A stretch of DNA of 57,761 nucleotides from Micromonospora qiuiae (GCF_016863555.1 NZ_BOPC01000047.1:1-57761); one strand, 5' to 3'; shown: positions 23,149-31,241, counted from the first letter of the stretch. Translations and numbers: made by a program. The notes: generated by a model from the letters alone, not told the origin.

Positions 23149-24651
23149 TCAGGCGGTGAAGTGGATCCGCCGACGCCGCGCCATCACGAACAGCACCGCG
23201 CCCACCGCCAGCAGTGCGATGGCGCCCGCGGCGATGCCACCGGCCGCGGCACCGGTCACCGGCAGCCCCGGCTCCTCACCGCCGCCGCCACCACCCTCGC
23301 AGCCCTCGGGCGCGTAGATGACCTCAAGCTCCAGGCCCAGCTCGGGCAGGACGACCAGGGCGGCCTCGTCGTCACCGGCCTTGAAGGAGACCGTCTCCGA
23401 CTTGCCCGGCTCGACGGTACGGGTCTCGCTCTGGTCGCCGTAGGTGAACTCCACCTTGACCGGCGAGTTCCCCTCCGGGTTGGTGGCGGTCAGGGTGAAC
23501 GTGTCGCAGTCGGCGTCGGTGGTCACCGCCGGCAGCGGGCAGTCCTCCGGGCGTTCCCAGGAGTACGTGCCGTTCTCGATCACCTTGCCGTCGACCAGCA
23601 CCTCGATCTTGCCAGCGTTCTCGGCGGGCACCACGGTCTCGTTGTCGGCCTTGCCCGGCTCGACGGTGACCTTCTTGGACCAGCCGTTCTCACCGCGGAC
23701 CTCGAACTCCACCGGGTACTTGGAGATCTTGCCGTCGTTGCTCAGCGAGACGGTCACGGTGCCGTCGCAGGCGGAGGCGAAGGTGGACGTCGGGGTGGTG
23801 CAGTTCTTCTCACCGCCGTTGTACCAGCCGGGCGGGCCGGACGAGCGGTTGCCGGGGGCGCCCTTTTCGCCCAGCTTCTTGTTGCCGTAGAGCGGGCCGC
23901 CCTCGACCAGCGGGTCGATGATCTCTTCCACGCCGCCCCAGATCAGGTCGACCTGGGTGTGGCATTCCGGCACACCGACGTTGAGCTCGATCTCGGTCTG
24001 GGTACCGCCGAGGTAGTTGCTGTCCGGCGTGCCGTAGACGTACTGCGGGGTGGAGAACTGCGGGCGCGGCGCGAAGTACGACACCAGGGTGAAGTACTGC
24101 TTCGCCTCGCCGCACAGCGGCAGGTCGCCCTCCAGCTTCACGGTCGCCTTGCCGTTCGCGCCGTCGAACGTGTGGCTGTACTTCGCCTGGCTGGCATCGA
24201 TGCACTTCGGCGACGGGGCGCAGGGGGCGTCGCGGTCCAGCTTGATGGTGCCGCTGTTGGTCTGCGTGCGGTTGTTGTCCCACCAGGCTTTGACGGTGAG
24301 CTTGGCGCTCCTGGTGTCGCCCGCCACGCGCTGAACGGCCTCGACGGAGGCGCCCTGGCCGATCGCGAAGCCCTGCAGGTCGACGGGGTCGGCACCGGCG
24401 ACGAGAACCTTGACCGGGGTCGACGGCTCGGCGGTCACCTTGGTGACGGTGGCGGCCGTCCTGGTCTCGCTGTTGACCACCTGCCACGTGATCACCCGCT
24501 CGCCGCTGAGCTGGTCGCAGACGACCTTGCCGGTGATGGTGGTGTGGTGGGCGCTGGCCGGAGTGGCCGCCGCCACTGCTCCGGTCATGCCGATGAGGGC
24601 GGCTGCCAGGACAGCCAGCGGTCGCCGTAGCGACAGCTTGGGTCGGATCAC
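23149..24651 (-). CDS. LPXTG-anchored surface protein, larger paralogue
   Basis: Encodes 500 aa. It has a signal peptide (basic VIRPKLSLRRPL, then LAVLAAALIGMTGAVAAA, cleavage after ASA) and a mature start HHTTITGK. Extracellular beta-rich segments with several cysteine pairs follow. The C-terminus has a Gly-rich stretch, LPVTG, a hydrophobic helix and a RRRR tail, i.e. a sortase substrate. It shares start and end with the neighbouring gene at 25104. No sortase is in the window. The role is unknown; the mid-region has Ig-like repeats with VEPGK (twice). GTG start with GGGAG 7 nt upstream. Confidence 0.88.
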   Translation of the reverse strand: MIRPKLSLRRPLAVLAAALIGMTGAVAAATPASAHHTTITGKVVCDQLSGERVITWQVVNSETRTAATVTKVTAEPSTPVKVLVAGADPVDLQGFAIGQGASVEAVQRVAGDTRSAKLTVKAWWDNNRTQTNSGTIKLDRDAPCAPSPKCIDASQAKYSHTFDGANGKATVKLEGDLPLCGEAKQYFTLVSYFAPRPQFSTPQYVYGTPDSNYLGGTQTEIELNVGVPECHTQVDLIWGGVEEIIDPLVEGGPLYGNKKLGEKGAPGNRSSGPPGWYNGGEKNCTTPTSTFASACDGTVTVSLSNDGKISKYPVEFEVRGENGWSKKVTVEPGKADNETVVPAENAGKIEVLVDGKVIENGTYSWERPEDCPLPAVTTDADCDTFTLTATNPEGNSPVKVEFTYGDQSETRTVEPGKSETVSFKAGDDEAALVVLPELGLELEVIYAPEGCEGGGGGGEEPGLPVTGAAAGGIAAGAIALLAVGAVLFVMARRRRIHFTA

Positions 24652-24821
24652 GCGTACTCCCGGGGTGAAGAAGCGTCTGTTCGGCGTGGGTGGCAACGGA
24701 CGGCATCGGCGAAGTTCGCCGCGCCAGAGGGAATGTCCACCGTGCCGTTGAACCGGCGGCATATGCCGGCACCGGGCCGACCTTAGCGAGATCGTGAGTG
24801 TCGATACAGCCTTCAAACGGG

Positions 24822-24863
24822 CTTAAGAATGATGTTATTAATGCGAGATCATTGATATACCGA
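24822..24863 (-). promoter_or_regulatory. Conserved upstream block of LPXTG gene 1
   Basis: A 42-bp block 171 nt before the start codon is about 70 percent identical to 26222-26263, before the second LPXTG gene, including an uninterrupted TAAGAATGATGTT. The stretch is AT-rich. It is likely a shared promoter or operator. The remaining gene-free DNA (24652-25103) holds a tandem repeat and a terminator. Confidence 0.55.
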
Positions 24864-24935
24864 TCGTCACCGATCGAGGGCCGTCTGTGCCTCTGTCCGG
24901 TTTGCGTCACTCGGGTGGGGCGGCCGCGCCGCGTT

Positions 24936-25020
24936 GTCGGCCCGTGCATCGAATTTGCCCGGCCCCTGTATCGAAGTTGTCGGCCCGTGTATCGAAGGTG
25001 TCGGCCCGTGTATCGAAGTG
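24936..25020. repeat. 21-bp tandem repeat, four copies
   Basis: Units begin at 24936, 24957, 24979 and 25000, with the shared core CGGCCCGTGTATCGAAG. The last two are nearly identical and the second has 22 bp. They lie between the two LPXTG genes, upstream of the first and downstream of the second. Confidence 0.8.
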
Positions 25021-25042
25021 AAAGTCCTCGTGGACAAATGCG

Positions 25043-25080
25043 CCGAGGGCGCGCCGACCGGGTGGTCGACGCGCCCTCGG
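25043..25080 (-). terminator. Terminator of LPXTG gene 2
   Basis: An 11-bp perfect stem (25043-25053 with 25070-25080) and 16-nt loop lie 24 bp beyond the stop of the leftward LPXTG gene. Confidence 0.75.
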
Positions 25081-25103
25081 TTTCAGGACCCGTTCAGGTC
25101 AGA

Positions 25104-26102
25104 TCAGGCGGTGAAGCGCAGTCGACGACGGCGGGTCACCACGAACAGGGCCGCACCCGCGGCCAGCAGCACGACCGCACCGGCGATGATGCCGCCGGTC
25201 GCCGCACCGGTGACCGGCAGGCCGCCGCCGCCCCCACCGGTCTCGCAGTCCTCCGGCCGCTCCCAGGCGATCGGGTCACCCTTCTCGCCCTCGAAGCTCG
25301 GGGTGACGGCCAGGCCCTCGTACGCCTCGAAGGAGACCGAGGTGGTCTTGCCCGGAACGGCCTCCAGCGTCTTGACCACGCCCTTCTCCGAGGTCAGCGT
25401 GATCGAGAAGGCAACGCCGTCGGCCGGGTTGTCGATCTGGAAAATCAGCTCGTCGCAGGTCTCGATGAGCTCGAAGGTCGGCTCGCCCGGCTCCGGTACC
25501 ACCGGCTCGGTGGTCGGCTCGTCGGTCGGCTCCGGTGCCGGAGTCGGCTCGGTGGTCGGCTCCTCCGTCGGGCTCGGCTCCGGCTCCGGCGAGGTGCTCG
25601 GCTCCGGCTCTGGCGAGGTGCTCGGCTCGGGCTCTGGCGAGGTGCTCGGCTCGGGCTCTGGCGAGGTGGTCGGCGCCGGCGTCTCCTTGCAGTCGCCGGT
25701 GTCCGTCGCCTTTTCGTTCGCGGTCCTCGTGTGCGTCTTCCGGTGCCTGATCCACTCGGCCGTCACGGCGAGAGTGATCTTCTCGTCGGGGACGTTTTTC
25801 GGCACGATCTGCTCGCCGACCAGCGATCCCTCGCCAGCCTTGGGTAGCACGGCGTGGCGGATGATGTTGGTGATCGCGGTGCGCGCTGGCGTCGAGACGT
25901 GGGTGATCTTGCCGGTCAGGTCTCGCTCGCTGTTCGAGACGGTCCAGGTGACCTTCTTGTTGCCGTTCTCGAGCTTGCAGTACTCACCCGTGATGATCGG
26001 GTGGTGGGCGCTGGCCGGGGAGGCGACGACGGCGACGCCAGCCAGGCCGATCAGCGCACCAGCGGCAGCCGCCGCGACACGCCGGAAGTTCAGACGGTTC
26101 AC
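25104..26102 (-). CDS. LPXTG-anchored surface protein, smaller paralogue
   Basis: Encodes 332 aa. Signal peptide (VNRLNFRRVAAAAAGALIGL, cleavage after ASA), then mature HHPIITGEY, matching the paralogue's HHTTITGK. A Thr/Pro/Glu-rich stalk contains four EPEPSTSP repeats (DNA units of 24 bp at 25573-25668). The C-terminal module with CDELIF is followed by six Gly, LPVTG, a hydrophobic helix and RRRR. It should be covalently wall-attached by a sortase encoded elsewhere. The GTG at 26102 follows AGGAG. The stalk repeat number is expected to vary between strains. Confidence 0.88.
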   Translation of the reverse strand: MNRLNFRRVAAAAAGALIGLAGVAVVASPASAHHPIITGEYCKLENGNKKVTWTVSNSERDLTGKITHVSTPARTAITNIIRHAVLPKAGEGSLVGEQIVPKNVPDEKITLAVTAEWIRHRKTHTRTANEKATDTGDCKETPAPTTSPEPEPSTSPEPEPSTSPEPEPSTSPEPEPSPTEEPTTEPTPAPEPTDEPTTEPVVPEPGEPTFELIETCDELIFQIDNPADGVAFSITLTSEKGVVKTLEAVPGKTTSVSFEAYEGLAVTPSFEGEKGDPIAWERPEDCETGGGGGGLPVTGAATGGIIAGAVVLLAAGAALFVVTRRRRLRFTA

Positions 26103-26221
26103 GTCTACTCCTGTAAGGGGAAACCGGAGATTAGGTCGGAGCGGGGGAAGAACCGCACACCGCATCCGACACCCGGCAGAGATTATCGATCCATGGCGTT
26201 GCGCCATAGTCTTCAGCAAAA

Positions 26222-26263
26222 CCTAAGAATGATGTTGCCAATCCGTGATCTTCGGTATACGGA
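26222..26263 (-). promoter_or_regulatory. Conserved upstream block of LPXTG gene 2
   Basis: Counterpart of 24822-24863, here 120 nt before the start codon. It shares TAAGAATGATGTT, then AAT, CG and GATC at matching distances. The rest of the gene-free 26103-26338 shows nothing else I can name. Confidence 0.55.
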
Positions 26264-26326
26264 AAGTCGTCGCATGGTTGCGGGGTGGTCGTGCGCCGGT
26301 TGTGCGGCAGCCCGCTGGGCATCGCG

Positions 26327-26341
26327 TAGCGTCGGGGCATG
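26327..26341 (+). promoter_or_regulatory. Leaderless promoter before the rsmD mini-ORF
   Basis: TAGCGT at 26327-26332 lies exactly 6 nt before the ATG of the mini-ORF at 26339. A leaderless transcript would start on that ATG and carry rsmD and coaD. Confidence 0.45.
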
Positions 26342-26425
26342 AGCGAGCGGCAGCGAGCGGGCAACCCACTCCGGCACGCGGAGCTGAAGAAGACGGGGCG
26401 AGGTATGAGCGGGGGTGCCCGGTGA
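26339..26425 (+). CDS. 28-codon coupling mini-ORF upstream of rsmD
   Basis: It begins MSERQRAGNPLRHAEL and ends in GGAR with its TGA overlapping the rsmD GTG (GTGA at 26422). Third-position G/C is about 80 percent. The MSER opening (ATGAGCGAGCGG) matches the mini-ORF opening before thiL. Confidence 0.4.
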   Translation: MSERQRAGNPLRHAELKKTGRGMSGGAR

Positions 26426-26985
26426 CCCGGATCGTCGCGGGCAGCCTCGGGGGCCGGCGGATCACCGCACCCCCGGGGGCCGCCACCCGACCGACCTCCG
26501 ACCGGGTGCGCGAGGCGCTCTTCAGTTCCCTCGAGTCGGAGATCGACCTGGACGGCGCGCGCTTCGCCGACCTGTATGCCGGGTCGGGCGCGGTCGGCCT
26601 CGAGGCGCTGTCCCGAGGGGCAGCACATGTGCTGCTGGTGGAATCCGACCCGCGTGCCGCCCGGGTGATCCGGGAGAACCTGGCAGCCCTGCGGGCGGCG
26701 CCGGCCGCTCGGCTGGTCACCGGAAAGGTCGCCACGATCCTGGCGGCCGGCCCCGACGGCGATCCGTACCACGTGGTCTTCGCCGATCCGCCGTACACGG
26801 TGTCGGACGACGCGGTGGCCGCCATGCTCGCCGCACTTGTCGACGGCGGCTGGCTGGCGCCCGAGGCGCTGGTGGTGGTGGAGCGCTCCAGTCGCGGTGC
26901 ACCCGTCAGATGGGTGGAAAGCATCACTGGCCAGCGCAGTCGCCGGTATGGCGAGACCACCCTTTGGTACGGTCGCCGCTCATGA
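26422..26985 (+). CDS. rsmD: 16S rRNA (guanine966-N2)-methyltransferase
   Basis: Encodes 187 aa. It starts VTRIVAGSLGGRRITAPPG, typical of RsmD. The SAM loop is ADLYAGSGAVGLEALSRGA and the catalytic tetrapeptide is DPPY (VVFADPPYTVSDDA). It methylates G966 of 16S rRNA in the small subunit. Its GTG overlaps an upstream mini-ORF and its TGA overlaps the coaD ATG, so three frames are coupled. Confidence 0.94.
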   Translation: MTRIVAGSLGGRRITAPPGAATRPTSDRVREALFSSLESEIDLDGARFADLYAGSGAVGLEALSRGAAHVLLVESDPRAARVIRENLAALRAAPAARLVTGKVATILAAGPDGDPYHVVFADPPYTVSDDAVAAMLAALVDGGWLAPEALVVVERSSRGAPVRWVESITGQRSRRYGETTLWYGRRS

Positions 26986-27464
26986 GACGTGCGGTGTGCC
27001 CCGGCTCGTTCGACCCGGTCACCAACGGTCACCTCGATATCATCGGCCGGGCCAGCCGGCTGTTCGACGAGGTGATCGTCGGCGTATTGATCAATCAATC
27101 GAAGACCGGCCTGTTCAGCATCGAGGAGCGCATCGACATGCTCCGCGAGGTGACCGCCTCCTACGACAACGTCCGGCTGGAATCGTTCCGCGGCCTGCTG
27201 GTGGATTTCTGCCGGGCCCAGCAGGCGACCGTGCTGATCAAGGGCATCCGGGCGGTCAGCGACTTCGACTACGAGTTGCAGATGGCCCAGATGAACATCG
27301 GCCTCGCCGGGGTCGAGACGCTGTTCATGCCGACCAATCCGCTCTATTCCTTCCTCTCCTCCAGCCTCGTCAAGGATGTGGCCAAGTGGGGCGGCGACGT
27401 CACCCCCCACGTCCCCGACGTCGTCCGCGACGCCCTGAAGGCCCGCCTGACCCCGCCCGCCTGA
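26982..27464 (+). CDS. coaD: Phosphopantetheine adenylyltransferase
   Basis: Encodes 160 aa, the penultimate CoA biosynthesis step. The nucleotidyltransferase signature is CPGSFDPVTNGHLDIIGRA, with KGIRAVSDFDYELQMAQMN and the SSSLVKDVAKWGGDV region intact. Length is typical. It overlaps rsmD by 4 bp, a pairing conserved across bacteria. The 434-bp gene-free stretch that follows holds a palindrome and a G-rich array. Confidence 0.97.
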   Translation: MRRAVCPGSFDPVTNGHLDIIGRASRLFDEVIVGVLINQSKTGLFSIEERIDMLREVTASYDNVRLESFRGLLVDFCRAQQATVLIKGIRAVSDFDYELQMAQMNIGLAGVETLFMPTNPLYSFLSSSLVKDVAKWGGDVTPHVPDVVRDALKARLTPPA

Positions 27465-27512
27465 CCCCGCCCGCCCGACCCCGCCCGCCCCGCAGCCACC
27501 CGCAACCATCCC

Positions 27513-27584
27513 GCGATCTTGCACTTTCGGTCGCCCTTTTGCCCTTCTCATCCACGTTTTTGACGACGAAAAGTGCAAGATCGG
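27513..27584. repeat. 72-bp palindromic repeat, copy A
   Basis: Imperfect inverted repeat: left arm 27513-27533 with GCGATCTTGCACTTTCGG, right arm 27564-27583 with GACGAAAAGTGCAAGATCG. The same ends, length and layout occur at 52517-52588. It lies 49 bp after coaD. Confidence 0.75.
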
Positions 27585-27585
27585 C

Positions 27586-27735
27586 AGGGCAGGGCAGGGC
27601 AGGGCAGGGCAGGGCAGGGTGGGGCAGGGTGGGGCAGGGCAGGGTGGGGCAGGGTGGGGCAGGGCAGGGTGGGGCAGGGCAGGGTGGGGCAGGGCAGGGT
27701 GGGGCAGGGCAGGGTGGGGCAGGGCGGGGCGGGGC
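27586..27735. repeat. G-rich pentanucleotide array
   Basis: About 150 bp built from GGGCA, GGGTG and GGGGCAGGG blocks on the plus strand, first as pure GGGCA and then as mixed 10- and 15-bp periods. Runs of three or four G every few bases could form G-quadruplexes. No coding pattern is supported, although it is open in several frames. Confidence 0.85.
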
Positions 27736-27898
27736 TCGCCGGGGCGCGGTGGGGCGGGCGGCGTGGGGTGAGGGCGACGCGCCGGGGGGAGGGGTGGGGC
27801 CGGGGTGGGGTGGGGACGACATCATTGGGTGAAGCGGGAACCCGGCCGCAGCCCGCATGATGTAGGTCGGCCCGACGAACGACAGGAGTGAGGTACCA

Positions 27899-28396
27899 GT
27901 GGACCCGCTCGACCGCATCGACGAACTGATCGCCATGGTGGAGCAGGCGCGCTCCGTCCCGATGTCGCGCAACAACTGCATGGTCGATCGGGGCGAAATG
28001 ATCGCGGCCCTCGACGAACTGCGCGCCGAACTCCCCGCCGACCTGCGTCGGGCCGCCGTCCTGCTAGAGGAGCGGGACAAGATCATGGAAGCCGGCAAGC
28101 GGGAGGCCGACCGGATCATCAGCGAGGGTGAGGCGGAACACGCACGCCTGGTGTCGGTGAACGAGATCACCGTCTCCGCCGAGCACGAGGGTGCCCGGAT
28201 CATCGCCGAGGCGCGGGCCGAGGCGCAGCGCCTACGCGAGGAGGTCGATGACTACGTCGACACCGCACTGGCCAACTTCGAGCAGTTCCTCACCCGGGCG
28301 CTGGCCTCCATCGAGCGCGGGCGGGACAAGATGCACGCGTTGCGAGAAATCGGTACTTTCGGTGGCGACGAGGCGGAACGCCCACTGCCGTTCTGA
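27899..28396 (+). CDS. DivIVA/ATPase-b-like coiled-coil protein
   Basis: Encodes 165 aa. Predicted to be almost wholly helical: residues about 35-70 and 70-150 form charged coiled coil (EERDKIMEAGKREADRIISE, then AEARAEAQRLREEVDDYVDT). There is no signal peptide or membrane span. The position before DUF177-rpmF matches mycobacterial Rv2927c, a conserved protein of unknown role that resembles DivIVA or the F0 b subunit. Cell-envelope or division scaffold is an inference. GTG start after ACAGGAGTGAGG. Confidence 0.82.
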   Translation: MDPLDRIDELIAMVEQARSVPMSRNNCMVDRGEMIAALDELRAELPADLRRAAVLLEERDKIMEAGKREADRIISEGEAEHARLVSVNEITVSAEHEGARIIAEARAEAQRLREEVDDYVDTALANFEQFLTRALASIERGRDKMHALREIGTFGGDEAERPLPF

Positions 28397-28495
28397 ACAG
28401 GCCAGCAGGCGCAACGGGCAGGCCCCCGGTTCGACGCTGGCCTGCTCACCCAGGTAACCTCATTTGTCGGCCCCTCTACCGGCCGGAGTCTGACT

Positions 28496-29059
28496 ATGCC
28501 CAAACACTCACTCACCGCACCCGATCCCAGGTCACCGCTGGTCCTCGACACGAGGGAACTTCCGCGCCGGCCTGGTGTGTGGCGTGCCGTCAAACGGGTG
28601 GTTCCGGCTCCGTCGGACCTCGGCGTGGAGTTGATCGGCGTGCCGGAGGGCGCGGGCCTCGACCTCGATCTGCGGATGGAGTCGGTGTCCGAGGGCGTGC
28701 TCGTCTCGGGGACTGTCAGCGGTCCGGTCCGCGGCGAGTGCGGTCGCTGCCTGCGCGAGATCAACGACTCGGTGACGGTGAGGATCCAGGAGCTGTACGC
28801 GTACGAGAACAGCACCACGGACGTCACCACCGAGCCCGATGAGGTCGGTCGGATGCAGGGAGACCTGATCGACCTGGAACCGGCGGTGCGGGACGCGGTG
28901 GTGCTGGCGCTGCCGACCAACCCGCTCTGCCGGCAGGACTGCCCTGGCCTGTGCCCCGAATGCGGGGTGCACCGGGACGATCTGCCGGCCGACCACAGCC
29001 ACCAGCAGATCGACCCGCGTTGGGCGGGCCTGTCGCAACTGACCCGTAAAGAGGAGTAA
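28496..29059 (+). CDS. DUF177 (YceD) protein
   Basis: Encodes 187 aa. The DUF177 core has GECGRCLREINDSVTV and LPTNPLCRQDCPGLCPECG, giving CxxC pairs. YceD-family genes are nearly always fused transcriptionally to rpmF, and the protein is implicated in 23S rRNA or ribosome assembly in bacteria and plants. The first 30 residues are a poorly conserved extension. rpmF follows after 5 nt. Confidence 0.93.
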   Translation: MPKHSLTAPDPRSPLVLDTRELPRRPGVWRAVKRVVPAPSDLGVELIGVPEGAGLDLDLRMESVSEGVLVSGTVSGPVRGECGRCLREINDSVTVRIQELYAYENSTTDVTTEPDEVGRMQGDLIDLEPAVRDAVVLALPTNPLCRQDCPGLCPECGVHRDDLPADHSHQQIDPRWAGLSQLTRKEE

Positions 29060-29064
29060 GAACC

Positions 29065-29238
29065 GTGGCCGTCCCCAAGCGCAAGATGTCGCGCAGCAAC
29101 ACCCGGTCGCGCCGGGCGAACTGGAAGGCCGCGGCGGTCGCGACCGTGGCCTGCCCGCAGTGCAAGTCCCCGAAGCTGCCGCACACCGCCTGCTCCGTCT
29201 GCGGCACCTACAACGGCCGCCAGGTCCTCGAGGTCTGA
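29065..29238 (+). CDS. rpmF: 50S ribosomal protein L32
   Basis: Encodes 57 aa, starting VAVPKRKMSRSNTRSRRANW. It has a zinc ribbon with CPQCKSP and CSVCGTYNGRQVLEV. The GTG at 29065 follows GAGGAG, 5 nt after the DUF177 stop. Standard DUF177-rpmF-plsX order. Confidence 0.96.
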   Translation: MAVPKRKMSRSNTRSRRANWKAAAVATVACPQCKSPKLPHTACSVCGTYNGRQVLEV

Positions 29239-29250
29239 CCTGGACGCCGA

Positions 29251-30321
29251 GTGACGTCTCCGACCACGGGTCGAGCGACGCACACACCCCGGCGATCGCC
29301 CGCTGCTCCCGCCGACGCCGGCCGGCCCTTCCCGGCCGGCGTCGCGAAGCAGCCGGGCACCGCACGGATCGCCGTTGACCTCCTCGGCGGGGACGAGGCT
29401 CCCGCCGTCGTGGTGGGCGGCGCTCTACAGGCGGTGCGTGCCGACCCCGACCTGCACCTCCTGCTCGTCGGCCCGACGGAAGCGGCCGGCGCGCTGTTCG
29501 ACGCCCTCGACCCGGCCGAACGCGCCCGGGTCACCGTGCGTCCGGCAGAGGCCGCCGTCGACATGGCCGACGATCTCACTGCGGCCCGGGCCGACACCAC
29601 CATCCGAGCCGCCGTCGCCGCCGTCCGATCCGGGCAGGCCGACGCGTTGGTCTCCGCCGGCTCCACCGGCGCCACCGTCACCGCCGCCGCCCTTGGTCTC
29701 GGCCGTTGGCCCGAGGTCCGCCGCCCCGCACTCGTCGCCGCGCTACCCGCCGTCGCCGGAGCGGTCGTACTCCTCGATGTCGGTGGCACGCTCGAGCCGA
29801 GCGCGGCGACCCTCGCCCGGCACGCTGTGCTCGGTGCCGCCTACGCCGCGGTCGCGCACGGCCTCGCCGCGCCCCGGGTGGGGCTGCTTTCCGTCGGTAC
29901 CGAGCCCGGCAAGGGCGACCGGGTCCGCCGGCTGACCGACCCGGTGCTCAGCGCCGCGGAGCTGCCCGGCGACGCCCGCTACGTCGGACTGGTCGAGGGG
30001 TACGACATCTGCCTCGGCGCCCGCGCCGACGTGGTGGTCACCGACGGCTTTACCGGTAACGTGCTGCTCAAGGCCGTCGAGAGCGCTTACGCGATGGCCG
30101 GCGGACCGCCGCCCGGCGGGGCCGCACCCCGGGCCGCCACCCTGCTCGGCGTGGCCGGAACCGTGGTGGTGTGCCACGGAGCGGCCCGAACCGACGACAT
30201 CGCCTCCGGCATCGCGCTCGCCGCCCGACTCTGGCGGCAGGATGCCGTCGAGCGGGTGGCCGCGCTGCTCGCCGAGAACCGCACCCTCTGCACCACCGAC
30301 ATAGAGGTACGCACATCATGA
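29251..30321 (+). CDS. plsX: Acyl-ACP:phosphate acyltransferase
   Basis: Encodes 356 aa, making acyl-phosphate from acyl-ACP for phospholipid synthesis. The conserved core begins at ARIAVDLLGGDEAPAVVV (about residue 38), with SAGSTGATVTAA, LLSVGTEPGKGD, VEGYDI and VVTDGFTGNVLLK. The first 37 residues are a low-complexity extension, so a later start is possible, but no better start codon is evident. The stop overlaps rnc by 4 bp. Confidence 0.93.
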   Translation: MTSPTTGRATHTPRRSPAAPADAGRPFPAGVAKQPGTARIAVDLLGGDEAPAVVVGGALQAVRADPDLHLLLVGPTEAAGALFDALDPAERARVTVRPAEAAVDMADDLTAARADTTIRAAVAAVRSGQADALVSAGSTGATVTAAALGLGRWPEVRRPALVAALPAVAGAVVLLDVGGTLEPSAATLARHAVLGAAYAAVAHGLAAPRVGLLSVGTEPGKGDRVRRLTDPVLSAAELPGDARYVGLVEGYDICLGARADVVVTDGFTGNVLLKAVESAYAMAGGPPPGGAAPRAATLLGVAGTVVVCHGAARTDDIASGIALAARLWRQDAVERVAALLAENRTLCTTDIEVRTS

Positions 30322-31241
30322 GCAACGACAAGCGGCGGCAGCCCTCCATCGGCCACCTCGAGGCCGCCTTCGGCGTGTCAATGGATCCGGAACTGCTGGA
30401 GCGGGCGCTGACCCACCGCTCGTACGCGTACGAGAACGGCGGCCTGCCCACCAACGAGCGGCTGGAGTTCCTCGGCGACTCGGTGCTCGGCGTGGTGATC
30501 ACCACGGCGCTGTTCCACAACCATCCCGACCTGCCCGAGGGACAGTTGGCCAAGTTGCGGGCCAGCGTGGTCAACATGCGTGCCCTCGCCGACGTGGCCC
30601 GTGGCCTGGGCCCGGAGGGGCTCGGCCCCTACCTGCTGCTGGGCAAGGGCGAGGAGACCACCGGGGGGCGGGACAAGGCGAGCATCCTCGCCGACACCCT
30701 GGAGGCGTTGCTCGGCGCGATCTATCTCCAGTACGGGCTGGACACCGCCGCCAACGTCATCCACCGGCTGTTCGATCCGCTGATGGCCGAGTCGGCCGGT
30801 CGTGGTGCCGCGCTGGATTGGAAGACCAGCCTGCAGGAGTTGACGGCCGCGCTCGGTCTCGGTGTCCCGGAGTACCGGATCGAGGGCACCGGTCCGGACC
30901 ATCTGAAAACCTTCACCGCCTGGGTGGTGGTCGCCGGCAACCGGTACGGCGGCGCCGAGGGGCGCAGCAAGAAGGAAGCCGAGCAGCGGGCGGCGGAGTC
31001 CGCGTGGCGCACGCTGACCGACCAGGCGGAGGCGACGACCGCGCCGCCCGCGACAACGACCGCGCCGCCCGAGGCGACGGCCGCGTCGCCTCCGACCACG
31101 ACCGAGCAGCCCGAAACGACGGACGGGCGGCCTGCGATTGCGACCGCCCAGCCTGGCCGAACCGCCGAGCCGACCGCGATCGAAATCGCGCAACCCGGCC
31201 CGACCGGCGAGCCGGCCGAAGCGCAGGCGCACCGTGCCTGA
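30318..31241 (+). CDS. rnc: Ribonuclease III with long Thr/Pro tail
   Basis: Encodes 307 aa, cleaving double-stranded rRNA and mRNA precursors. The catalytic domain (about 10-155) carries the signature NERLEFLGDSVL at 46-57 and DTLEALLGAIYLQYG. The dsRNA-binding domain is at about 167-236 (WKTSLQELTAALG, ending GRSKKEAEQRAAESAW). Residues 237-307 are a low-complexity Thr/Pro/Ala tail built from TTAPPATTT-like repeats, absent from standard RNase III (about 230-240 aa). The tail overlaps the fpg start by 8 bp. Confidence 0.95.
   Translation: MSNDKRRQPSIGHLEAAFGVSMDPELLERALTHRSYAYENGGLPTNERLEFLGDSVLGVVITTALFHNHPDLPEGQLAKLRASVVNMRALADVARGLGPEGLGPYLLLGKGEETTGGRDKASILADTLEALLGAIYLQYGLDTAANVIHRLFDPLMAESAGRGAALDWKTSLQELTAALGLGVPEYRIEGTGPDHLKTFTAWVVVAGNRYGGAEGRSKKEAEQRAAESAWRTLTDQAEATTAPPATTTAPPEATAASPPTTTEQPETTDGRPAIATAQPGRTAEPTAIEIAQPGPTGEPAEAQAHRA

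Noticed and set aside
24655..24816. N-terminal extension of the larger LPXTG protein to 24816
   Set aside because: The signal peptide starts at GTG 24651 with GGGAG upstream; upstream residues are not a leader.
24936..25020. Possible CRISPR array
   Set aside because: Only four contiguous units without spacers and no cas genes.
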